A DNA stretch of 64,000 nt, from contig NZ_CP162102.1 of NCBI RefSeq assembly GCF_042466665.1, positions 1,922,001 to 1,986,000 of the forward strand, given 5' to 3'. This DNA is from Peterkaempfera podocarpi. GTDB taxonomy: Bacteria > Actinomycetota > Actinomycetes > Streptomycetales > Streptomycetaceae. The notes below the pieces were generated by a model. It did no database searches. It was given only the letters and a program-made list of their open reading frames with translations, and was not told where the DNA came from. This document shows, in pieces, positions 28,935 to 36,789 of this stretch. Position 1 is the first letter of the stretch. Each line of letters begins with the position of its first letter. The position numbers and the translations under genes are program-made.

Positions 28935-30164
28935 TCACAGCGCCACGCCCAGCAGTGCATCGACGGTACGGGAGACCAGTCCCGGGGCGCCGGTGTCCTC
29001 GCCGCCCTCGGCCTCCTGGCGCTCGGCCCAGCGGTCGACCGCCGCCAGCGCCCGGGGTGCGTCCAGATCGTCGCTGATCGCCTCGCGGACCTCCGCCAGC
29101 AGCACCTGCGCGTCCGGTCCGTCCGGCCGGGAGACCGCGGCACGCCAGCGGCCGAGGCGCGCCACGGCCTCGTCCAGCACCGAGTCGGTCCACTCCCAGT
29201 CGGAGCGGTAGTGGTGGGCGAGCAGGGCCAGCCGGATCGCCGCCGGGTCCACCCCGTCGCGGCGCAGCCGGGAGACAAAGACCAGGTTGCCCTTGGACTT
29301 GGACATCTTCTCGCCGTCCAGCGCCACCATGCCGGCGTGCACATAGGCCTCGGCGTAGGGGTGGCTGCCGGTCACGACCTGGGCGTGCGAGGCGCCCATC
29401 TCATGGTGCGGGAAGGCCAGGTCGCTGCCGCCGCCCTGGATGTCGAACGACATCCCCAGGTACTCCAGCGCGATGGCCACACACTCGATGTGCCACCCGG
29501 GACGTCCCTGCCCCAGGGCGGTCTCCCAGGAGGGCTCGCCCGGACGGGCCGCCATCCACAGCAGCGCGTCCAGCCGGTGCTTCTTCCCCGGGCGGTCGGG
29601 GTCGCCGCCGCGCTCGCCGAAGACCGGCAGCATCTCGTCCTGGGAGAGGTGCGAGACCTCACCGAAGCGCGGGTCGGACTCCACCGAGAAGTAGATGTCC
29701 CCGTCGAGCTCATAGGCGGCGCCGCTCTCCAGCAGGCGCTGCACCAGCGGGACTATCCACGGGATGGACTCCACCGCCCCGACGTAGTGCGCGGGCGGCA
29801 GCATCCGCAGCGCCGACATGTCCTCGCGGAACAGGGCGGTCTCCCGCTCGGCGAGTTCGGTCCAGTCGACGCCGGTCTCCTGGGCGCGCACCAGCAGCGG
29901 GTCGTCCACGTCGGTGACGTTCTGGACGTAGAGCACATCGTGCCCGGCGTCCCGCCACACCCGCTGGACCAGGTCGAAGGCGTTGTAGGTGGCCGCATGG
30001 CCCATATGGGTGGCGTCGTAGGGGGTGATGCCGCACACATAGAGGCGGGCCGTGGGGCCCGCGGGGGTGATCTCCCGGGTGCGGCCTGCGGCGGTGTCGT
30101 GGATGCGCAGGGGGTTCCCCTGACCGGGGAGCGCGGGGACGTCTGAGGCGGGCCAAGCATGCAT
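28935..30164 (-). CDS. mshC: L-cysteine:1D-myo-inosityl 2-amino-2-deoxy-alpha-D-glucopyranoside ligase MshC
   Basis: MshC performs the ATP-dependent ligation of cysteine to glucosaminyl-inositol in mycothiol synthesis. The 409-residue protein is a class-I cysteinyl-tRNA-synthetase relative with HIGH-like THMGHAAT, zinc-ligand Cys in LYVCGITPYD and HIECVAIALEY, and the KMSKSKGN loop. The N-terminus MHAWPASD and the truncated C-terminus (no anticodon-binding extension) fit MshC rather than CysS. The ATG at 30164 has no Shine-Dalgarno site; a TTG two codons upstream is the alternative. It heads a minus-strand set with the SCO1664-family, DUF3090 and phosphatase genes, an arrangement conserved in mycothiol producers as I recall it. 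Confidence 0.95.
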   Translation of the reverse strand: MHAWPASDVPALPGQGNPLRIHDTAAGRTREITPAGPTARLYVCGITPYDATHMGHAATYNAFDLVQRVWRDAGHDVLYVQNVTDVDDPLLVRAQETGVDWTELAERETALFREDMSALRMLPPAHYVGAVESIPWIVPLVQRLLESGAAYELDGDIYFSVESDPRFGEVSHLSQDEMLPVFGERGGDPDRPGKKHRLDALLWMAARPGEPSWETALGQGRPGWHIECVAIALEYLGMSFDIQGGGSDLAFPHHEMGASHAQVVTGSHPYAEAYVHAGMVALDGEKMSKSKGNLVFVSRLRRDGVDPAAIRLALLAHHYRSDWEWTDSVLDEAVARLGRWRAAVSRPDGPDAQVLLAEVREAISDDLDAPRALAAVDRWAERQEAEGGEDTGAPGLVSRTVDALLGVAL

Positions 30165-30242
30165 GCTCAAAACTTTAACCGGACAATCATTTCAACGGCT
30201 AACGGGCTTCCGGCCAGACCCGGGACCGCACACGGACAAGCC

Positions 30243-31196
30243 CTAGATCGGCGGCCAGGGCACGGCCGGCCAGTCGCCGCCCGGCTCCGGGTGCCTGCCT
30301 CCGTCCAGCAGCGCCGCCACCCGCTGCCGGGTCGCGGCGATCTCTGCGGCGGTCAGCAGCGGCCGCAGCCGCTCCCCGAGCGCGCCTGCCAGGTCCGCGC
30401 CGAGCTTGCGCAGCACCTCCAGCGCCTCCTCCGGCAGCGGCTCCCCCGCCCAGCCCCAGAGCAGGGTGCGCAGCTTGCCGGGGACGGCGAAGGTCACCCC
30501 GTGGTCGATGCCGTAGAGCCGGCCGTCGACGGCGGGCAGCAGATGGCCGCCCTTGCGGTCCGCGTTGTTGAGGACGGCGTCCAGCACGGCCAGCCGCCGC
30601 AGCCGGGGGTCGTCGGCGTGCACCAGCAGCGCGGTCCGGCCGCCACCGACGTCCGCGCGGCCGATGGGCAGCCAGCCGGGCTCGGCGTCCTCCGCGTCCT
30701 GCAGGGCCAGCAGCTGCACCTGGGGGTCGGGCTCCACCCACAGCTGCACCATGCCCTCACCGACGGGACCGTCGCGCAGCACCGTCGGCGGGATCAGCCC
30801 CCAGCCGGCCGCTGCGGCGACCTCGTAGGCGGCCACCTCACGGCCCGCCAGGGTGCCGTCGGGGAAGTCCCACAGCGGACGCTCACCGTCCACCGGCTTG
30901 TACACGCACACGGCCTCCAGGCCGTCCAGCGCCGCGGTGCAGTACAGCACCGTGTTGGAGGCGTCGCCGAGCCGGCCGTGCACCGTGAGATCCCCGGCCC
31001 GCAGCAGGGCCAGGGCGGTCTGCGGGTCGGCGGCCAGGGCCGCCGAGGCGCCGGGGTCGGCCTCCGGCGGCGCGGCCTCGGACCGCTGCGGCGCGGCCTC
31101 GGACCGCTGCGGCGCGGCCTCGGACTGCTGCGGGTCGGTCGGTTCGGGAGTCGGGTCGGAGGCGTTCAGCGCCGGTATCCGTTCGCGCGGGGGCAG
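30243..31196 (-). CDS. SCO1664-family protein (PI-kinase-like fold)
   Basis: The product of about 317 residues belongs to the family named after S. coelicolor SCO1664. It contains VCVYKPVDGERPLWDFPDGTLAGREVAA-like ATP-lid sequence, LAVLDAVLNNADRKGGHLL with the Asn-Asp-Lys cluster, and LYGIDHGVTF. These resemble the catalytic loop and metal site of phosphatidylinositol 3/4-kinases. The start is not settled. No ATG, GTG or TTG fits; a CTG at 31196 has GGAGGGG at 6-7 nt, and another CTG at 31169 overlaps the DUF3090 stop as CTGA. Related proteins keep the residues ERIP just before the domain, which favours 31196. It is coupled to DUF3090. Confidence 0.8.
   Translation of the reverse strand: MPPRERIPALNASDPTPEPTDPQQSEAAPQRSEAAPQRSEAAPPEADPGASAALAADPQTALALLRAGDLTVHGRLGDASNTVLYCTAALDGLEAVCVYKPVDGERPLWDFPDGTLAGREVAAYEVAAAAGWGLIPPTVLRDGPVGEGMVQLWVEPDPQVQLLALQDAEDAEPGWLPIGRADVGGGRTALLVHADDPRLRRLAVLDAVLNNADRKGGHLLPAVDGRLYGIDHGVTFAVPGKLRTLLWGWAGEPLPEEALEVLRKLGADLAGALGERLRPLLTAAEIAATRQRVAALLDGGRHPEPGGDWPAVPWPPI
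31069..31131 (-). repeat. Three 21-bp tandem repeats inside the SCO1664-family gene
   Basis: Three head-to-tail copies of a 21-bp unit (plus strand GGCGCGGCCTCGGACCGCTG plus one base) encode repeated RSEAAPQ heptads near the N-terminus. The third copy has one change. The number of copies is a likely site of strain variation. Confidence 0.8.
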
Positions 31197-31750
31197 ATGT
31201 GCCCCTCCGGGTCGAGCGGCAGGCTGCAGAACGGGCACGGCGGACGGCCCGCGGCCACCAGGTCCAGCGCGCGCTTGGCGAAGACCCGGGCCATGGCCCC
31301 GGAGATCCGTACCCGCAGCAGCGGCGGGCCGTTCTCCTCGTCGTCGATCAGCTCGTCGTCCGCGTCCGCGTCCGCCTCGTCGTCCTCGGGGTCCGACTCC
31401 ACCAGCGCCTGCGCCTCGACGACCACGCACTCCTCGCTGCCGTCCCAGGCCAGGGCCATGGTGCCGACCCGGAACTCCTCCACCAGCGGGAGGTCCAGCG
31501 GTGCCACATCGATCAGGTCGGAGGGCGCCACCGCGGGCACCGGAGCGGAACCGCCGCTGCGCCGCAGCACCTCGTCCAGCAACTCGTCGACCCGCTCGGC
31601 CAGCGCCGCCACCTGCGTCTTCTCCAGCAACACGCTGGTGGTCCGGCCGCCGCCGGTGGCCTGCAGGAAGAAGGCGCGGTCGCCCGGCTCGCCGACCGTA
31701 CCGGCCACGAACCGCTCTGGTTGGTCGTAGAAGAACACCTGACGGGGCAC
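31166..31750 (-). CDS. DUF3090 conserved protein
   Basis: This 194-residue cytosolic protein starts MPRQVFFYDQPERFVAGTVGEPG, the family hallmark, has an acidic insert at about 125-140 (DDEADADADDELIDDEE), and ends with CPFCSLPLDPEGHICPR, a likely zinc site. Function is unknown. It is one of three genes (with the SCO1664 family and the histidine phosphatase) that keep company across actinobacteria near mshC. The GTG at 31750 has GGAG at 7 nt. Its stop overlaps or lies inside the start region of the SCO1664-family gene, so the two are translationally coupled. Confidence 0.9.
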   Translation of the reverse strand: MPRQVFFYDQPERFVAGTVGEPGDRAFFLQATGGGRTTSVLLEKTQVAALAERVDELLDEVLRRSGGSAPVPAVAPSDLIDVAPLDLPLVEEFRVGTMALAWDGSEECVVVEAQALVESDPEDDEADADADDELIDDEENGPPLLRVRISGAMARVFAKRALDLVAAGRPPCPFCSLPLDPEGHICPRANGYRR

Positions 31751-31859
31751 GCGCTGCTCCGATACTTCGCCTCTGCTGACGTCGTGGTCCGCCTCTCACC
31801 CTACCCAGGTGCGCAGGGGCGGGCGCAGCGGAGGGCCGTCCTTGATCGCCGGCCGCGGG

Positions 31860-32570
31860 TCAGGCGCCGGTGGCGCCGCCGACCACCGCGTCCGACTGCT
31901 GCCGGGCGTCGTCGTCGGACGGCGTGGGCCGCGGGGCGAGCGAGGAGAGGTCCCCGGTGTCGCCCAGCCGCAGCAGGAAGGGCCGCAGCGGGGTGTAGCG
32001 GATGGCGGTGACCGAGGCGGGGTCGGCGGAGATCCGCTGGAAGAGGTCCAGATGCAGGCCGAGCGCATCGGCCACCACGGCCTTGATGATGTCGCCGTGC
32101 GCGCACGCCAGCCAGACCGCGTCGGGGCCGTGCTCCTCGGCCACCCGTGCGTCCCACTCGCGTACGGCCTCCACCGCCCGGCGGCTCATCTCGGCCAGCG
32201 CCTCGCCCTCCGGGCCGGGGAAGACCGCCGCGGAGGGATGGTCCTGCACGGTGCGCCACAGCGGCTCCTTGGCCAGCTCGGCCAGCGGACGGCCGGTCCA
32301 GTCGCCGTAGCGGCACTCCCCAATGCGCTCGTCCAGATCGAGGCCGCCCAGCTCTGGCCGGGTGGCCAGCAGCGGCTGGACGGTCTGCCGGCAGCGGTCC
32401 AGCGGGCTGCTGACCACCCGGACGAGCGGCACTACGGCCAGCCGTGCCGCCAGCGCGGCGGCCTGCTCACGGCCCTCGTCGTCGAGATCGACACCCGGGC
32501 TCCAGCCGGCCAGGACACCGGAGGAGTTGGCAGTCGAGCGGCCGTGGCGGACGAGCAGCAGGGTCGGCAT
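31860..32570 (-). CDS. Histidine phosphatase family protein (MSMEG_4193 type)
   Basis: The 236-residue protein has the phosphohistidine motif LLLVRHGRSTANSSGVLAG at the N-terminus, SSPLDRCRQTVQPL, and the second catalytic His in WLACAHGDIIKAVVAD, as in the phosphoglycerate-mutase-like branch. This subfamily keeps genomic company with DUF3090 and the SCO1664 family. Substrate unknown. TAGGCT lies 6 nt before the ATG at 32570 and there is no ribosome-binding site, so the mRNA is probably leaderless. It is divergent from corA with an 81-bp gap. Confidence 0.92.
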   Translation of the reverse strand: MPTLLLVRHGRSTANSSGVLAGWSPGVDLDDEGREQAAALAARLAVVPLVRVVSSPLDRCRQTVQPLLATRPELGGLDLDERIGECRYGDWTGRPLAELAKEPLWRTVQDHPSAAVFPGPEGEALAEMSRRAVEAVREWDARVAEEHGPDAVWLACAHGDIIKAVVADALGLHLDLFQRISADPASVTAIRYTPLRPFLLRLGDTGDLSSLAPRPTPSDDDARQQSDAVVGGATGA

Positions 32571-32576
32571 ACGGCC

Positions 32577-32582
32577 AGCCTA
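32577..32582 (-). promoter_or_regulatory. Probable -10 hexamer (TAGGCT), leaderless start
   Basis: TAGGCT on the minus strand ends 6 nt before the phosphatase ATG, the same spacing as at 845-850, 7794-7799 and 18067-18072. Confidence 0.45.
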
Positions 32583-32651
32583 GACGGGCCCCGGACGCAC
32601 CGGGCCGCCCCGGTGTCGTTTGGCGTAGCCCTCGGCGGCGAGAATCCTCAC

Positions 32652-33647
32652 GTGATCGTGGACTGCGCCATCTACCGCAACGGCATCCGGACCGCCGGCC
32701 CCGAGGACTTCTCGGACGCGCTCGACGAGGCCAGGAAGGCGGAGAACGCCTTTGTCTGGATCGGCCTGCACGAGCCGACCGAGCGGGAATTCGCCCTGGT
32801 CACCGAGGAGTTCGGGCTGCATCCGCTGGCCGTCGAGGACGCCGTCAGCGCCCATCAGCGGCCCAAGCTGGAGGCCTATGACGACTCGCTCTTCGTGGTG
32901 CTGAAGACGGTCACCTACAACGACGACCAGGACACCGTGCACACCGGTGAGCTGATGCTCTTCCTCGGCGACGCCTTTGTGGTGACGGTGCGCCACGGGG
33001 AGGGCATCCCGCTGGCCAAGGTGCGCAAACGGCTGGAGCAGCAGCCCGACGTGCTGCGGCACGGTCCCAGCTCGGTGCTGTACGCGCTCTGCGACGAGGT
33101 GGTGGACGCCTACATCGACATCGCCGCCGAGCTCCAGGCGGACCTGGAGGAGCTGGAGGCCGCGGTCTTCTCGCCGCAGTCCACCCGCTCGGCCCAGGGC
33201 ACCGGATCCTTCGCGGAGCGGATCTACGGCTTCAAGCGGCAGGTCATGGAGTTCCGCCGGGCCACCGCACCGCTCCAGGAGCCGATGGAGCGACTGTCCG
33301 GCGGCGGGGTCCCGTTCGTCGCGGCCGAGAGCCGGCCGTTCTTCCGGGACGTCAGCGACCATGTGATCCGCGCCAACGAGCAGGTGGACTCGCTGGACCG
33401 GCTGCTCTCCGACATCCTCAACGCCAATCTGGCGCAGGTGAGCGTGCAGCAGAACAACGACATGCGGAAGATCTCGGCCTGGGCGGCGCTGGCCGCCGTC
33501 CCCACCATGATCGCCGGGATCTACGGCATGAACTTCACCCATATGCCGGAGCTGCGGCAGATCTGGGGATACCCGGCCGCACTGCTGCTGATGACCGCTG
33601 TGTGCGTGGTTCTCTACCGGGTCTTCAAACGCAGCGGCTGGCTCTGA
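32652..33647 (+). CDS. corA: Magnesium/cobalt transporter CorA
   Basis: CorA is a homopentameric Mg2+ channel of the cytoplasmic membrane. The 331-residue protein has the large N-terminal cytoplasmic domain, the long stalk helix (about 215-275) and two C-terminal membrane helices. The selectivity motif YGMN is at 291-294, and MPEL lies in the periplasmic loop. The last residues (KRSGWL) are basic, as usual. I chose the GTG at 32652, which gives VIVDCAIYRNGIRTAGPEDF, the family N-terminus. The ribosome-binding site is weak. Confidence 0.95.
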   Translation: MIVDCAIYRNGIRTAGPEDFSDALDEARKAENAFVWIGLHEPTEREFALVTEEFGLHPLAVEDAVSAHQRPKLEAYDDSLFVVLKTVTYNDDQDTVHTGELMLFLGDAFVVTVRHGEGIPLAKVRKRLEQQPDVLRHGPSSVLYALCDEVVDAYIDIAAELQADLEELEAAVFSPQSTRSAQGTGSFAERIYGFKRQVMEFRRATAPLQEPMERLSGGGVPFVAAESRPFFRDVSDHVIRANEQVDSLDRLLSDILNANLAQVSVQQNNDMRKISAWAALAAVPTMIAGIYGMNFTHMPELRQIWGYPAALLLMTAVCVVLYRVFKRSGWL

Positions 33648-33759
33648 ATCCCGACCGCGACGGGACCGCGTGCCGAATGTGAAGATCGCTGGGTGGTTGG
33701 GTAGGTAGCTGCCGACCAGACGGTGATCCCGGCGGGACCGGGCGACGAGGCGGGTGCGC

Positions 33760-34389
33760 ATGTTCCGAAGCGGCGGTGCCGGGCGGGCGGTGGGGCCGGG
33801 TCCTGCGGGCCCGCCGCCACCCGGGCCCGCGGGAGGCGACTGGTCACCGTACGAGCGGTTCCAGGACGCGGCCCGCTCCTACTTCATCCACGCCGATGTG
33901 GCACTGGACGCGGTCGCGGGGGTGCTCGGGCGGCGCCGGGTGCGCGGCTTCACCCTGGAACGGGTGGTGGACCTCACCGAGAGCGGGGCCTCGGTGTGGC
34001 AGGAGGCCGCGGTCTGCGACGGCAGACGGCTGATCCTCTGGCACAGCGAGGAGGTGACGGACCATGAGGCACCGGGCGGCACGGTGCTCGACTCCTCCGT
34101 CCAGGTCCTCCCGCTCGGGGCGATCGGCCATGTGGGCATGCGCACCATGGTCGGCCGCAACGAGCGCGGCGACCGGATGAACCGCGGGGTCTACCTGGTG
34201 GTCGCCACCGGCACGGTGCAGGAGCTCAGCGCCGTGCCCGGCGACGACGCCGGCTCGGCGACCGCACGCTTCCGGCCCGAGGCCTTCCGTTTCTCCAAGT
34301 CGCTCGACGACGGCGGGCCCGGCCAGATCGCCCGGCTGATCGACTTCGGCCGGCTGCTGGGCCAACTGGTCCCGGAGGGCCGCCGCTGA
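33760..34389 (+). CDS. Conserved hypothetical protein
   Basis: This encodes 209 residues with a Gly/Pro-rich N-terminus (1-28) and a folded domain from about WSPYERFQDAARSYFIHADV to the end, with VGMRTMVGRNERGDRMNRGVYLVVATGTV. There is no signal peptide or membrane helix. I do not recognise a characterised family. It follows corA by 112 bp on the same strand and may be read from the same promoter. The ATG at 33760 is chosen; a GTG two codons upstream is possible. Confidence 0.75.
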   Translation: MFRSGGAGRAVGPGPAGPPPPGPAGGDWSPYERFQDAARSYFIHADVALDAVAGVLGRRRVRGFTLERVVDLTESGASVWQEAAVCDGRRLILWHSEEVTDHEAPGGTVLDSSVQVLPLGAIGHVGMRTMVGRNERGDRMNRGVYLVVATGTVQELSAVPGDDAGSATARFRPEAFRFSKSLDDGGPGQIARLIDFGRLLGQLVPEGRR

Positions 34390-34399
34390 GCTGCGGGCA

Positions 34400-34458
34400 C
34401 GGGGAACCGCGCGGCCCGCCCGGCGCCTTCACGGCGGGGGCGGGCGCACGGTTCCCCG
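34400..34458. repeat. Imperfect inverted repeat, dispersed-repeat type, acting as terminator
   Basis: CGGGGAACCG-C-GCG-G-CCCGCC pairs with GGCGGG-CGC-A-CGGTTCCCCG with one mismatch and one bulge. The CGGTTCCCCG arm is shared with the repeat at 15531-15607. It lies between two convergent genes and can serve both. Confidence 0.5.
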
Positions 34459-34479
34459 GCACGCCGGGCGGGGGTCCGG

Positions 34480-35526
34480 TCAGGCGAGGCCGGCCAGCTC
34501 CATGGCCACCACCGCGGTCCGCAGGGTGGCGATCCGCTCCTCGAGCGTGAAACCGCCCGGGGTGAGGTTGAGCGTGGTGACACCGGCGTCCGCGAAGGCC
34601 TGCATCCGGTCGGCGATCCGCTCCCTGGGGCCGATCAGGGCCGTGGAGTCGATCAGCTCGTGCGGGACGGCGGCTGCGGCACCGGCGTAGTCCTTGGCGA
34701 GGTACCGCTCCTGGATCTCGTCGGCGGCCTGCTCGTAGCCCATCCGCCGGGCCAGCTTGTTGTAGAAGTTCTGCTCCTTGCTCCCCATGCCGCCCACATA
34801 CAGGGCGGTGTACGGGCGGAAGGCGTCGGCGGCCGCCTTGACGTCGTCGGAGACCGCGATCGGCAGCGAGGGGGCCAGGTCGAAGCCCTCCAGGGTCTTG
34901 CCCGCCTTGGCGCGGCCGGCCCGCAGCGGCTCCAGGGAGACCTCGGCCTGCTCGGGCGAGAAGAAGATGCCGAGCCAGCCGTCCGCGATCTCGCCGGTCT
35001 GCTCCAGGTTCTTGGGCCCGATCGCCGCGATGTAGAGCGGGATGTGCTCGCGGACCGGGTGCACGGTGAGCTTCAGCGCCTTGCCCGGACCGCCCGGCAG
35101 CGGCAGCGTCCAGTTGGCGCCCTCGTGGACGACCCGCTCCCGCAGCATCGCCTTGCGGATGATCTCCACATACTCACGGGTGCGGGCCAGCGGCTTGTCG
35201 AACTTGACGCCGTACCAGCCCTCGGAGACCTGCGGACCGGACACCCCGAGGCCGAGCCGGAAGCGGCCGCCGGAGAGGGTGTCCAGGGTGGCCGCGGTCA
35301 TCGCGGTCATGGTGGGCGTACGAGCCGGGATCTGGAAGATCGCCGAACCCACGTCGATCCGCTCGGTCTTCGCGGCGACATACGCCAGCACGGTGGCGGC
35401 GTCGGAGCCGTAGGCCTCGGCGGCCCAGCACACCGCATAGCCGAGGCGGTCCGCCTCCTGGGCGACGGCGATGTTGTCGGCGTCGTTGCCGAGGCCCCAG
35501 TAACCGAGGTTGATGCCGAGTCGCAT
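34480..35526 (-). CDS. LLM-class F420-dependent oxidoreductase
   Basis: The 348-residue protein is a bacterial-luciferase-like TIM-barrel enzyme of the F420-dependent type, with MRLGINLGYWGLGNDADNI at the N-terminus, AEAYGSDAATVLAYVAAKT, IGSAIFQIPARTPTM-like strand and GLGVSGPQVSEGWYG. Such enzymes pass hydride between F420 and an organic substrate; the substrate is unknown. The ATG at 35526 has GGAGG at about 10 nt. It is divergent from the aldo/keto reductase gene with a 227-bp gap, which must hold both promoters. Confidence 0.92.
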   Translation of the reverse strand: MRLGINLGYWGLGNDADNIAVAQEADRLGYAVCWAAEAYGSDAATVLAYVAAKTERIDVGSAIFQIPARTPTMTAMTAATLDTLSGGRFRLGLGVSGPQVSEGWYGVKFDKPLARTREYVEIIRKAMLRERVVHEGANWTLPLPGGPGKALKLTVHPVREHIPLYIAAIGPKNLEQTGEIADGWLGIFFSPEQAEVSLEPLRAGRAKAGKTLEGFDLAPSLPIAVSDDVKAAADAFRPYTALYVGGMGSKEQNFYNKLARRMGYEQAADEIQERYLAKDYAGAAAAVPHELIDSTALIGPRERIADRMQAFADAGVTTLNLTPGGFTLEERIATLRTAVVAMELAGLA

Positions 35527-35739
35527 GAGGTGCAGCCTCCGTGGTGTGGCGGGTGCGCGTGCCGGGATGCGTACGCACCGGCGGGCCGGGCGGCCCCGCC
35601 GCCTGCGAGCGTAGCCGGGCCCCGCAGGCGATGCTACCGGCGGGTAGCTGTGCACTGCGTCACTCACCGCACCCGGGCGTGGCCCGGCCCGACCACACCC
35701 TCACCTGCGGGTCTCCACTACCCGCGGCGGGTCGGCCAC

Positions 35740-35745
35740 TACGCT
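35740..35745 (+). promoter_or_regulatory. Probable -10 hexamer (TACGCT), leaderless start
   Basis: TACGCT ends 8 nt before the aldo/keto reductase ATG, and no Shine-Dalgarno sequence is present. Confidence 0.35.
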
Positions 35746-35753
35746 TCGCGAAC

Positions 35754-36734
35754 ATGGAACAGCGACACCTCGGTCGTACCGGGCTGCGGGTCTCCCGGCT
35801 CGGCCTCGGCACCATGACGTGGGGCCGTGACACCGATGAGCACGAGGCCGCCGAGCAGCTCAAGGAGTTTCTGGACGCCGGCGGCAACCTGGTCGACACC
35901 GCGGATGTGTACGCCGACGGCGGCGCGGAGTACCTGCTCTCCCGGCTCATCGAGGACCTGGTGCCCCGCTCGGAACTGGTGATCGCCACCAAGGCGGGCA
36001 GCGTGCCCGACGCCGACCGGCGGTTCGACGCCTCCCGCGGTCATCTGCTGGCCGCACTGGACGCCTCGCTGCAGCGGCTGGGCACCGACCATGTGGACCT
36101 GTGGCAGGTCCACGCGTACGACCCGGCGACTCCGACCGAGGAGACCCTGCACGCGCTGGACCTGGCCGTCTCCTCCGGCCGCGCCCGCTATGTGGGGGTG
36201 TCCAACTTCTGCGGATGGCAGCTGGCCAAGGCCGCCACCTGGCAGCGGGCGGTGCCCGGCCGCACCCCGCTGGCCGCCGCGCAGATGGAGTACTCGCTGC
36301 TGCAGCGCAACATAGAGCGTGAGGTGCTGCCCGCCGCCCGCGACCTCGGGGTGGGGATACTCGCCTCCTCACCGCTGGGGCGCGGAGTGCTCACCGGCAA
36401 GTACCGGCACGGTGTCCCCCAGGACTCCCGGGGCGCCTCCCCGTACCTCTCCGGATTCGTCCAGCCCTATCTCGACGAGCGCGGGCGGCGGATCGTGGAC
36501 GCGGTCGCCACCGCGGCCGACGGGCTGGCCAGCAGCCCGCTGAAGGTGGCGCTGGCCTGGGTGCGCGACCGGCCAGGAGTGGCCTCGGCGCTGGTCGGCG
36601 CCCGCACCGCGGCCCAGCTCAAATCGGCGCTGTCGGTGGAGGCCCTTAGTCTTCCGGAGGAGATCCGCGGTGCGCTCGACGACATCTCGGCGCCGGTCCA
36701 CCGCTATCCCGACCAGGACTGGAGCGAGTTGTAG
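35754..36734 (+). CDS. Aldo/keto reductase
   Basis: The 326-residue protein is a (beta/alpha)8 NADPH-dependent oxidoreductase. The catalytic tetrad is visible: Asp and Tyr in DTADVYADGGAE, Lys in ELVIATKAGS and His in DLWQVHAYD. The cofactor-binding segments VSNFCGWQL and SALVGARTAAQL are also present. The substrate is not predictable. The ATG at 35754 starts the conserved MEQRHLGRTGLRVSRLGLG; TACGCT 8 nt upstream and no ribosome-binding site suggest a leaderless mRNA. The next gene on this strand begins 55 bp after the stop. Confidence 0.94.
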   Translation: MEQRHLGRTGLRVSRLGLGTMTWGRDTDEHEAAEQLKEFLDAGGNLVDTADVYADGGAEYLLSRLIEDLVPRSELVIATKAGSVPDADRRFDASRGHLLAALDASLQRLGTDHVDLWQVHAYDPATPTEETLHALDLAVSSGRARYVGVSNFCGWQLAKAATWQRAVPGRTPLAAAQMEYSLLQRNIEREVLPAARDLGVGILASSPLGRGVLTGKYRHGVPQDSRGASPYLSGFVQPYLDERGRRIVDAVATAADGLASSPLKVALAWVRDRPGVASALVGARTAAQLKSALSVEALSLPEEIRGALDDISAPVHRYPDQDWSEL

Positions 36735-36789
36735 GCCGCGCGGCAGGCAACTCCTCCGCTAATCGAGGACCACGACGGGAGCGTGAGCT

